Of a stretch of 64,000 nt of DNA, positions 54,081-64,000 are shown one piece after another. The position numbers and the translations under genes are program-made. The DNA comes from Wuchereria bancrofti (lineage: Eukaryota; Nematoda; Chromadorea; Rhabditida; Onchocercidae): assembly GCA_005281725.1 (NCBI GenBank), contig SSBO01000003.1, positions 829,396-893,395 on the forward strand, written 5' to 3'. How positions within the stretch are numbered: the stretch's first letter is position 1; every line of letters starts with the position of its first letter. The notes below the pieces were generated by a model. It was not told the DNA's origin. It saw only the letters and a program-made list of their open reading frames with translations, and did not search any database.

Positions 54081-54166
54081 ACAAATACACAACTACTAAA
54101 CTCAAGAATATTCACTGTTTTATGGTCAGTCGGGTCCAAATGTACTTTCTTCTTGATAAACGAAAT
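54081..54166 (+). repeat. Direct repeat copy 2, 15 bases after the DIMT1 stop
   Basis: Nearly identical to 53785-53873 and lies in the DIMT1 3' UTR or flank. The two copies flank about 207 bases that contain the terminal exon. Confidence 0.93.
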
Positions 54167-54287
54167 TGTTCATTTTGTTCTGTGACACATATATTTCTTG
54201 TTTCCTTTATTTGTGTTGTAAAATTTTCGTTCGCTGTGAATTTTATCTTCATTTAACTTATTTGTCATAAGAAGACAATTTTTGCGG

Positions 54288-54436
54288 AAAAAAAACTGAA
54301 ATATTGTCGTGGAAGATTTGATAATTTAATTTATTTGGGAGAGGTTGTTGATTGTAGGGAGACTCGTTGAATGTAGATGTAACTATGTGGAGTAACAGAG
54401 GAAGATCATAATTCCTTTATTAACAGAAGCAATAGT
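54288..54436 (+). repeat. Dispersed repeat, copy B
   Basis: Matches the minus strand of 48001-48135 (see copy A) from about tggaagatttgataattta through gaagcaatagt. It lies in the 3' flank of DIMT1, followed by about 350 bases of somewhat GC-richer sequence without an open frame, which may be the rest of a decayed element. Confidence 0.8.
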
Positions 54437-54969
54437 TCCAATAATTTGGTAGAGAACAAAAATGAACGTGAACTCTCCTCGTCCCTAGTAAAAAACACAC
54501 AATGCCTATTCAACAAGGGTGACTGCCGAAAGAGTAATCGGTCTAACAAAGAACTGTTGACACAACAATGAGGTCAACTAAATAAGGAGCTGATACCGTG
54601 TAAACAATATGTAAAAGATTTACATGTTAAACATAGGACTGGGAACAAAGAGTCCAAAGAATAAACATTATTGCAAGAAATTTCACAGGACATATTTCTT
54701 ACTCATATTCACAACTCTCATGTAATATTTTAGAGTTTCGCGATATTAAAATCCGCTACAAATACCGAATTCCAGATAGCGACAAATGTTGAGTTAGATG
54801 TGCCCAGTATATCTGTTGTTGCTATTGTTACATAGCTAGGTAGCAAGATAAGCTATTGAATTGAGCTTTATAATTGAACAGCAAAGTTTCGTTTAGATGT
54901 GACAAAATATGTAGAAAAAAAAATAATAGCAAACCGACATTAAGTTTTTGCCTCATTCCATTCTCATCA
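54437..54969. other. Convergent 3' flanks of DIMT1 and RNase H1
   Basis: No gene was recognised. The segment 54437-54800 differs in composition from the AT-rich background and may belong to the element marked by dispersed repeat copy B. Confidence 0.4.
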
Positions 54970-57172
54970 TTAAGATTTGGTTTGACGATAATGAAGTGCT
55001 CCTTCTCGGGCAAGTTGGTCTGCTTTCTCATTCCCATATATTCCTACATGTCCAGCAACATGCTCGAAACGTACCTGCAACTACATAAGCCAAGTACACA
55101 TATAACGAGTGAAATTTCGAAGACTTTTTATAACTTCCAATCAGACTAACTTTCAACTTTAAAGTTTATTGTTATGAAGCTCTCTGAGCATATATAGTCG
55201 TATGATTAGCTGAAAATGTGACGCGATGAATTTCTAGTCTTGGCGAGAGTGATGTTGTCAAAGAATGTAACACGCATAAGTTCATGTCATAGAGTTTCGG
55301 CTACATAGAGAAGACTGAAGAAAAGAATTTCTAGTAAATATTTTCCTGAGATGACATGAATACGGTAGATTTAAGTTCATGTAACTCTAAGCTCTTGGCA
55401 TATCGAAATATTTCCTATATAAAAAGAAGGAAATGTGAAATCTTTCATTCACAGTCAGTATCACTTCATGAAAATACAAAAATAATATGCTGTTATAATG
55501 TTTTATTCTATCTAGAATAGACAGTTCTTTAGTAATAATATACTGGCATTCCTAAAATATCTACTAACATTTATGTTTTTAAGCAAGTCACTCAGTTGAA
55601 TAATGAGGTCTTGATTTTTGACAGCTGTACCATTTAATGTTTTCCAACCGTTTTTTTGCCAACTATGTATCCATGAATTCATTGTTTGAATCAGAAGGTT
55701 GGAATCTGTACGAACAATAAGCTGGTGATACCTTCGTTGAATTGCCTGAACAAATAATAACATAAACATTTCATTTTCTTGTAAAAATTTGAAATACCGA
55801 ACTTTCAATTCGTACCATGTAAAATAACAAATATTAAAATCAGAATTCCAGAAATTAAGTTTACCACTTGTATAGCCCTTATAACAGCTGTAAGCTCGGC
55901 TCTATTATTGGTAGGTGGTCCTCTAAGGAGTGGTTCAGAAATATTATCAACATGCTGCTCGCCCCAATAAACTCCAATTCCAGCAGCAGCTCCAACACGA
56001 CCATTGAAAGAACAAGCACCATCTGTGTATACAACGGGAACTCCTTCCCATATATTCTCTTCTTGGGAAGCTGATGGTTTTGAGCTAAACAGCAATTCGA
56101 TAATATTTGTTTCTCGTTAATTCACTTACAGTACGAAAAATCTTTGTATAATTATCAGGAAAGTCTGTCCCTTTTATAACATTCATACTTTCAAACAACA
56201 TAGTTCTAATCTAGCATCTCATTACTATTTACCAGAATTATTCAGTAACTTTTTTGTTCATCCCCTCAATTGACAATGATATTCAGTCTTTCATAAAATA
56301 ATACGCAGTACCTTATTGGCTTGTTAAAAGCTTGTGAAATTTCTAAGTTCAACAGACATTTCTTTAGCTAGATAACATTTAAACGACAGTAATCATCATA
56401 AGTACAAAACATACGATGGCAATTTCCCCAATTCTGCTGTTGAAGATAGTTCAGATTGTGAACTTTTTCCATTTCCTATTCAATAAAATGAAAATAAAAC
56501 TCTTATTAACTCCTCTCATACTGTTAACTTTTAATTTTATAATGAAGATCATGAAAATACAGGAGATGATATGTTTGTTACAGCATAATAATCTTCTTTT
56601 TTTCTTACATACTGTTTCCTTTAAGCATGAGTTTTAATAAACAGGGAGGAAGAGTTTAAAATTGAACATCCATGTTTCATCTTCCAATATGAAAAGATTT
56701 CGCAAAAGTTTAATAAAATTAGCGGTTATACCTGCGTAGTCAGATGTGCTATTTTTCAAAATGAAAGCGAGCGCATCACTTTGTTTAATGAATTTTCTGT
56801 ATCTGAAAATGACATCACTGAACTTCCATGTCATGTTGGAAATTTTTTAAATTTTCGTAAAATACCTCTCTAATTTATGCAAATTCTACAAATTTCAAGG
56901 TCACTCAAGAAAAAAACCACAATTTTTGTCAATTATTTAGCTAAGATTTGCTTTTTTTTATTTCAGCAATCGGAAATTGATGGAATAAAGGAGTTCTAAC
57001 ATTATTTGAATGGTTTTGCTCGGTGCAACGACATCATAATCATTAATAACTTAGATTGAAGAAGCACCAGCCTAGCATTTCGATATCCTTTCACCTGTTT
57101 TTCACATTCTGACCAAGTCTTGTAGACACCAGTGCAACGACCTCGAGCAACCGCATAATAGCCAGTTTTCAT
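54970..57172 (-). CDS. rnh-1: Ribonuclease H1 (hybrid-binding domain + RNase H domain)
   Basis: Degrades the RNA strand of RNA-DNA hybrids (R-loops, primers) in nucleus and/or mitochondria. Five exons join in frame to 219 aa: 57072-57172, 56732-56802, 55865-56070, 55569-55745 and 54970-55074. Residues 1-50 are the hybrid-binding domain (YYAVARGRCTGVYKTWSEC, then ARYRKF). The RNase H fold starts near 70 with VVYTDGACS. Catalytic residues are Asp74, Glu116 (NNRAEL), Asp140 (RTDSN) and Asp204 (EKADQL), with His194 in the AGHVG loop. The basic handle WIHSWQKNGWKT is present, as in the human enzyme. Intron 1 begins with GC (gctggt); only this keeps the frame and gives NARYRKF. The second exon's acceptor and all later junctions are canonical. 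The gene lies 985 bases downstream of a triple hybrid-binding-domain gene on the same strand. The short spacer before the RNase H domain suggests a compact enzyme. Confidence 0.95.
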
Positions 57173-58156
57173 TCTCAATGTTAGGTGCTAGGTAGCACTG
57201 CAAATTAGAAATTAATCTAACCGAGCCATCATACGAACTTCTTTTGAAAACAACCTTAAATCCTCCTATAAATGCAATAACAGAATATACCTGCATGATT
57301 GCAAGAGATTTTTAGTTTGATTAAAAAAATTAATTATAAGGATTTAAGTAAGATTTAACATTCAGCCTAATCAGTTAAACAAAAGATTCAAAGCAAATAA
57401 CTTCGAAGATTTTACAACTTCAGTGAAACTTCTGACACCGGACTAATAACTGTGCAATATATGTCATATATATATGTCAACAGCCATCAAAACAGATTAC
57501 TTCATATAATACTATGCTAGAATTGACATTTTAGCAAAAAAATTCATTTAACAGTCCGAAGTATAGTAACAAATGTTTTTCAGCGATAAAAAAATGAACT
57601 GAGAATTCACAAAATAATTATTGTTCACAACAATTTTTTAACATTCCATCAAATAGATGCATCAACAGAAAATTACTCAAGAAGGAAGAGAAGTGCACAA
57701 TATCTTGCTGGTTCTGTTGTCAAGAAGTAAGAATGAAGAGTAGAGTAAAACAGGAAAGCATCAAGGGAAACAGAAAAGAAAACCGACAGTCATCAGTCTC
57801 TGATCTTTTGTATGACTAATAAATTTCTCACAAAACAAGATAAACAAAAAAATTGCTGTGTTCATGAAGGGTTATTAGAACAAAATGATATATAAAAATA
57901 AAGCCGTAACAAATCACTAAAGAAAACGAAACTAACAATATTACAAGAAATATCGGTTACTAATTTCAACATAATAAACTACAAAAAAATCGTTGAGAAA
58001 AATAAACCTTTAGGATAAGAGGCTTATTACATTTACAATTGTCGAGAAAAAATCTTCAAAAATATCAACAAAATCTACGAAAATAGTATCTGAATATAAA
58101 ATAATCAAATTAATTCAATATAAAATACAACGCTCCCTTTTCTTCAGGCATTTGTT
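57173..58156. other. Spacer between the triple-HBD gene and RNase H1
   Basis: 984 bases on the same strand separate the two stop/start codons. No exon was recognised. The gap is long for a C. elegans-type operon but not excluded in filariae. Confidence 0.45.
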
Positions 58157-60191
58157 TCAGCCTTTTTTTGCTGATTTATCCTCGACACCATCTGCTACGT
58201 CATCTGGACTATGAGCTCTCTTACGATCTTCTACAATTTCAGATGTTAATTTTGGAGAGTGATGACTACTTGAAATAAAATATATACTTGAAATAAAACA
58301 TTCATTCAAAACCGATATTTGTAGGAAGAGAATATAAGTTGTCTTTGTTAAATCTATCATGACAAATAATTTAACACGATTACCTGCTTCCTTAATGTTT
58401 CTTCCTTCAACAAACAATTTCGCATCTTCCTCATTGTCGAACTTCTTAAATTTGGCACCTTTGAAATCCTTCGTTGCTTCCAGACATTCTTCCCATGTTT
58501 TGAATACACCAGTTTTATGGCCATATGCAACAGCGTAGAATGATGGTCCTTTGTTAGTTTGCTGAAATTTACAGAAAGGAAGTAAACTTATTCTAAAATT
58601 ATATCAAATAACAATAACAACAACACATTGCTTTAAGGACAAAGAGAACATAAGGAAGCATTAATCATGTGTTTATTAATCAAGCAAGAATCGATGTTAT
58701 CCTCGCCTCTTTCTTCTCTTCCACATTTTCCGTCTCTTTTACTTCTTTCTCATTGTTATCCGTTGCTGTATTATGAGCTTTTGATTCTGAAATTACTAAT
58801 TACATGCTCGATTTAACACTCATTTTGGCACGATATCATTAAACTTGATTTCTTGTTTTTTTTTTTTCATTTCCTTTCGTATCGTCCCATATTGTTCCAC
58901 TTTGTAAATCCATTGGTTTCGTATGTATGCTCCCTTGTAAGTAGAAAATTTGTTATCCACATCGGTTGAATGCCATTTAGTCAGTATCCATTCCATAAGA
59001 AGTGATAAAGATATCAAGTAATTATTCTTTTTATCAGCATGAAGCTACATCGCGCCAGATTATTTTTTAACAATTTCGATAAATTAAGAGCGTCACAGCT
59101 GTTCTGAAGCAATCATAGAATGTTCTGAAATAACCATTACACTGTGCTTCCGAAAAAATGTATAAATCCTAAGGAAAATATAAGTGAAAACAAAACCTTT
59201 TGGATTACCATCCTCTTCTCCATTCGAGTATTTCTTATAATAAGCTTTTGCTTCATCCAGTTTCTCGAATTTCTTGTACAGTGGCTGAGGATAATCGGCT
59301 ATCTGGAACGTTTTTTGTATGGTTCAATTATAAATGAACTAAGGCAAATAAACGTTTGGAATTACTGAAAAAATGTGGAATAGAATTTTTCACTCAAATG
59401 AATAAAAGAAATGCGGTATTTCTCTCACATGATTCTTAACTTCATTGTAATCTGTAAATATTCCTACAACTTTTCCTCGAGCAACTGCATAAAATTTATC
59501 CGCTTCCTCATCCACTTCCACTGAAATCGTTTTACAAGCGCAATTTTTGTAAATCATTCGTTTCTATTATCATTAAAGTAACCTTTGAAAATTGGAAACA
59601 TCGAGACTATATGAAGTTCATGCAATAATCAACAATAAAAGAGTATTTCCGAAAGGTATTTCATACGTAAACAATTAGTCTTTCAATACATATACATATA
59701 CATTAGATATTGTAACATTCGACAAAATAATTTGCAAAAAATTAAGTGACAACCAACATGAAATTCTTTCCGGTCGTCGGACTTTCACATATTCCTCAGC
59801 TTCCTCTTTTGTAGCAAATTTCTTATAAACTGGTTGAGGAAAATCCTTTATCTGCAAAACTAAACTGAATTTAGCATGAACCTTATGAAAATTTATTAGT
59901 GATAATAAGAAGAAGCCACAATAAGATAAAATAATATTAGTTCAAAAGAAGTGTGTCAACAGCTTCAGTGATTCGAAAAAGAAAATCGATCAGTGTCGAA
60001 TACCTTATTATCTGATTTTTCAGTCAATGTTGACTACAGCCTATTCAAAGTCAGTATAAAAAACTGTATTTAGAAAAGGCCATGTAAGTGACAAGTGCGG
60101 GAAAACAAGCCTGTTCCTGCACATCCGTCCACTTTTCATATACGCCTGGTTTCTTGCCATGTCCTACTGCGTAGAAGCTATGTTCGGCCAT
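58157..60191 (-). CDS. Protein with three RNase H1-type hybrid-binding domains and no nuclease
   Basis: Seven exons join in frame to 218 aa: 60111-60191, 59758-59851, 59429-59520, 59209-59302, 58743-58786, 58384-58561 and 58157-58230. Each module is the small fold known from the RNase H1 N-terminus and plant-virus viroplasmin, which binds RNA-DNA hybrid or dsRNA. Module 1 (6-50) is FYAVGHGKKPGVYEKW then FPQPVYKKFATKEEAEEYV. Module 2 (68-113) is FYAVARGKVVGIFTDY then YPQPLYKKFEKLDEA. Module 3 (143-188) is FYAVAYGHKTGVFKTWEEC then AKFKKFDNEEDAKLFV. An acidic linker precedes module 3. The basic tail (EDRKRAHSPDD, DKSAKKG) could be a nuclear signal. No RNase H catalytic motif is present before the stop. 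Intron 1 begins with GC (gcttgt), needed for gapless alignment. The linker exon could end at other GT sites, adding a few acidic residues. Likely an R-loop or dsRNA binder; function is inference. Confidence 0.88.
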
Positions 60192-62380
60192 TACTGTTTA
60201 TCTAAATGTTTTCAAATAAGATAGTGAGCATTATTCAAATTATGTATAACCAAAAATAACAACTCTCGAAAACATAAACACTATAAAAGATTCATTTTTC
60301 TACATTAGTGACGCAAAATGAAAAAAGTGTGATTTCGTAGGCATTTTTCAGATTACAGCATTCCGATCGAAGTGAAAACAATAAATAATGCCCACAACTG
60401 ATAAAACCCAAATAGCCAGTCTTCCAGAAGTAGAATTTTATGCTAGCTTATAATCAGCTTAGTAATAAGGACAGCTCTCTCAAAGTTACAAAGTTTTAAA
60501 TTGTAATAAGTACATTGCAATTTAAGAAAGAAAGCAAACAATTCATATGCTGAAGAGTATAGAGGATGCTGTAACTAGTAAATTAGTGATATAAATATGG
60601 AGGATATTCCAGATTCATGCATGTAGCAATTATGAGGAAAAAAAAGAAATGTGAAAATAGCAAAGGGACAGCTAAACCATACATTTTCATTACTTATAAG
60701 TATTGATTAGGATCAATGTGACCTGTTGCGATAAGTTTAAAGTGAAAAAAAGAAGAAAATGTGAAATAAAACATTGTAAGAATGAATCAACAATTATGCA
60801 CCTCATCACAAATAAAAATAAGAGGAATACCGGAGAGATAGTAACAGCAACAACAATCGCTCAATGAATAACTTGAAACGAAACATTTCTGTTCGTTTCT
60901 TCCATCCTTTCAACACCATCCTATCCTATCCTATCTAACTGAAATTTCTATTCTTTTTCCATCTTCCTCTGTTTAACACTAGCAATTTCATTCTCAAATC
61001 AATGCAACCAAAAATTGCGCTTTGTATGTGTGCCAAAAATTCTCTGAGTGTATTACAGAGCCAATGAGACGAGAGGAGACAATGAAAAGGACAGATGAAT
61101 CCATCTTTCAAGTCCATAACATAAAAAACCTTTCTCTCTCTCTCTCTCTCTCTACAAATATATATGTATATTTATCATCATCCTATTTTATCGCTCATTT
61201 TCCTCCTCTTTCTTCTATCTTCTATTTCTAGCAATTACTATTTCAACAAGAAATTCGTCCTCGCTCTTCGTGTATTATTATCATATCCATCTATTATTCT
61301 TACTATATTATCGAAAATTGCGCATTTTATGGTAAAAATTACCTCATCTTGATTCTCCTAAAAGTCAACTCACAAGCAGGAAAAGGTAACCCATTTAGTA
61401 TGAAAATAAATTAATAACACTGTCAAAGTGAACAGAATGTTCAAATCTCACCGAAATTAAAGCACATCACATTTCAATTCTTATACCAGTAACTAATTAA
61501 TATTATTTAAAATATAAGAGTGCTTGCAATTCGAACATATGCACCAATTAGTTTGATGCTAACATTCAACCATCATTTAAACTATCACATAGCTGTGCTT
61601 TGGAACAGTCATGCAATCCTTTGGGAAAATTCTGCGCAATTTATTCGTAGAGAAATGAAAAAATGGTTATGACTAGTGAAACCAACCAATGATAATAACA
61701 TCTAGCAAAATTGTACAAAAATGAAATGTTGCAAAATAAAACCATAATGAACAAAGCGATGTCTCTACAACCAAATGATTCATCATCAAAATCTGGAAAT
61801 ATTTTATTTAAACGGCATAGAATATTTTTGTTTGCTACAGTGCGCCTGGCTATAATTCATAATTCAGTTGACTATAACTAAGTCTTGTTTTTATGAATAT
61901 GAAAAAAAAAAGTCTTTCCAGTTTTTATTTTTATATCTATGCCAAACTTCTATTCCTTATTCATAATTATAAAATTATGAAAAATAGCATTCACATATCT
62001 ACAACTGGATCCGTTACTTATGCATAAATTAGATTTTATACATAACTTCTAGCAAAATCACACTATCTCTTTTCCAAAAAAAAAAAAAAAAAGACCGTGC
62101 ATATCCCCCCAAACATACTGATTTTTTGCAGATAAAAAATGTGATTATGTGTGACAAAACATTGCAGTTTTCGAGAAGTTGTGAAAACTAAATACACTTT
62201 TATTGATCAGAATAAGGAACCATTTACAATTTACAAAGAAATCAATACCTTATGTCCTAATCTAAAATAAAGTAAGCAGAAAACAAATTATTAGGAGGAA
62301 ATATTAGACATGAAACGTCATTAAAATACACCACGATTTTACGACATATCTTAATACGAAACAGTAAATTCAGCATGAAG
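60192..62380. other. Intergenic, no gene seen
   Basis: This holds the promoter region of the triple-HBD gene. It contains a (CT)n microsatellite at 61132-61154 and otherwise only AT-rich sequence with short non-coding frames. Confidence 0.45.
61132..61154. repeat. (CT)n microsatellite
   Basis: About eleven uninterrupted ct dinucleotides. Confidence 0.9.
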
Positions 62381-62811
62381 TCATTTCGTTGCACTAAACG
62401 TAAAAGCAACTGAAATTTTGGAATGATATTGAGGAACTATTAACTTATTTCTTCCACGAAAATCAGATTTGAAAATATGCTTCGCCTTTTTGCTAGGAAG
62501 ATTTGGACGTTTCTCTTTGAATAATGTATTACCGCGGAAATATAGTCATCTTTATCGTGTGATGAACTGTTACATCACACTTTCGAAAATTCTTTTCGGT
62601 TTTATAATATTTCATAACATATATATTGAACAGTAAACGAACATTTATCTGAGTAAACTAAGTTTGCTTTTTGTAATTACTTACGTGGATTACAATAATC
62701 CTCTTTTACTTCTATCAAACAGAAAAAGAAACTATTACGAAATGAGAAATAAATTTCGACCGTAAAAATCTTTCGAAAATTACCCGCACCAACCCGTCGC
62801 AATAAACTCAT
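62381..62811 (-). CDS. Possible small basic protein (low confidence)
   Basis: Three short minus-strand pieces can be joined in phase: 62784-62811 (MSLLRRVGA), 62685-62711 (VKEDYCNP) and 62381-62514 (KRPNLPSKKAKHIF, SDFRGRNKLIVPQYHSK), giving 62 aa. The last piece has coding-like composition and is rich in Lys/Arg. Donors gtaatt and gtaagt are good, and the first acceptor (ttgatag) is fair. The second acceptor (caaag) is weak, and an alternative frame of the last piece is also open. I do not recognise a family. A mitochondrial or ribosomal small protein would fit the composition, but this is a guess. Confidence 0.28.
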
Positions 62812-63544
62812 GAAACTATAATTCTAACCATAACAAACGAAAATTAACATGATGATGATGAAGATATTGTAATCCAGGGAAAAACTACTACCAGTCAATT
62901 TGTTTTTCACCGGTTTCAGTATTTAATATATTCCTAAATTTTCATTGTTCTATATCTAAGCAATGAACGAATTGCAGAAATATTAAAAATTAATCCGCTA
63001 ATAATATGTCTTCCCCTATGTTATGTTCATCCACCCGTTACTCTAACAATAGAATGAAATTTCCTAAGATGCAATCCTTCTTTGTACACTTTGTATCTCA
63101 TGCAAATTAATACTTTTAAGAAATCAGCAAACAGATATGTATAACACAGTGTACTTAATTGACATTTACAATTGATGAAACATGATATCTCTGTGCACAG
63201 CATATAAATTATTTTGATCAAAAGATAATCAAAGAAATCAGCTCATGAAAAACAAAAATGCGATCAAATTTGAGAACCAGCTATACCAAGGAGATTAAAT
63301 TCAACTTTTCTAATTTGTGATTAAAAGCCAATCGATGTTGTCATTATCTGACCAGCATCGAAAAGGCACATTATTTTTGCTGTTCAAATACCAACTTTTG
63401 GTATGAGCTTTACAAAAACCAAGTGATGAGAGCCTTACCTTTTTCTTAAGTTCATACAATACAACTCTTCAAAAAATAGCATTAAAAAACACAAGCTTAA
63501 TGTTATAATTACAAAGAGTGAAATTACTTTAATTTCTTCCGAGG
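62812..63544. other. Intergenic, no gene seen
   Basis: The 3' flank of CHMP3 and presumed upstream region of the small-gene candidate. Nothing else is supported. Confidence 0.4.
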
Positions 63545-64000
63545 TCAATTTTTGAGGAACTCTAATCTAGCACGCATCTCATCATAATCAACGGCATGTC
63601 CATCAGTACCCGCCAACATGCTTTCTGGTTCCGCTGCAAGTTTATCCTTGACAGCAGATGGTGCTTTACCCAATTCACCGGCTGTAATTTCATACAATAT
63701 CCGATCTACTTCTTCCTGTAAAAACTTTTGAATTTGTTGCAAATAAGAAGTGTACTGGCAGATTATACAGCAAACAAAGATATAATTTTGGAAAACTTTG
63801 TATCTAAACTAAAACAAGGCAAGCAAATTTCTGTTGTAAGTCATTCAAGTTTAATTCAAATTCTGAAATTCCTGACGAATTTTGTTTACTCTATATTTAA
63901 AAATCATATGATAGTACCTGTGCTGCTTCTTCAAGCTCTTCTGGTTCCACTGATTCCATAGTTTCCTCAATCATTTCATCTATAATACCTATTTTCATCA
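63545..64000 (-). CDS. chmp-3: Charged multivesicular body protein 3 (CHMP3/Vps24), C-terminal part, runs off the window
   Basis: CHMP3 is an ESCRT-III subunit that forms membrane-remodelling filaments on endosomes and at other membrane-scission sites. Two exons are visible: 63918-64000 (continuing beyond the edge) and 63545-63715, joined at CAG/GAA in phase 0. The first reads MKIGIIDEMIEETMESVEP, matching the human MMKAGIIEEMLEDTFESMD. The second reads EVDRILYEITAGELGKAPS, matching EIDRILFEITAGALGKAPS. The C-terminus, DEMRARLEFLKN, fits the MIM1 motif that binds MIT domains such as that of VPS4. The N-terminal basic helices lie outside the window. Confidence 0.95.

Overview
This is nuclear DNA of a parasitic, probably filarial (clade III), nematode. 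The evidence is very AT-rich sequence with many poly-A/poly-T runs, small exons split by introns of roughly 50-600 bases, TTTCAG-type 3' splice sites, and a gene set of animal and muscle genes. I rebuilt the genes by eye, joining exons where frame, splice phase and family alignment agreed. Species assignment is inference.

Layout. Positions 1 to about 31.7 kb are gene-poor: long AT-rich intergenic or intronic DNA with micro- and minisatellites. The only solid coding signal is a Cys-rich orphan exon (3451-3786) and four to five exons of a PDE3-like phosphodiesterase on the minus strand (10507-12990, plus a likely upstream exon near 19.1-19.3 kb). No catalytic HD domain exon was found, so that gene seems to continue past the left edge.

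From 31.7 kb the window is gene-dense. In order: GOT1/GOLT1 Golgi transport protein (-), TCP11-like protein (+, head to head with GOLT1), an unrecognised basic protein (+), a small single-membrane-span protein (-), a class II CPD photolyase (-), gamma/delta-sarcoglycan (-), DIMT1 18S rRNA dimethyltransferase (+), RNase H1 (-), a protein made of three RNase H1-type hybrid-binding domains with no nuclease (-), a weak small-gene candidate (-), and the 3' end of CHMP3/Vps24 (-).

Points of most interest: (1) a complete class II DNA photolyase with its tryptophan relay in a nematode; (2) a triple hybrid-binding-domain protein directly upstream of RNase H1 on the same strand, suggesting a paired R-loop binder and nuclease; (3) about 5 of about 53 reconstructed introns start with GC rather than GT, each required by frame and family alignment; (4) local duplications, including an 85-bp copy on both sides of the last DIMT1 exon and a repeat of about 135 bp shared in inverted orientation between a sarcoglycan intron and the DIMT1 3' flank. 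No tRNA, rRNA, CRISPR or intact mobile element was recognised.
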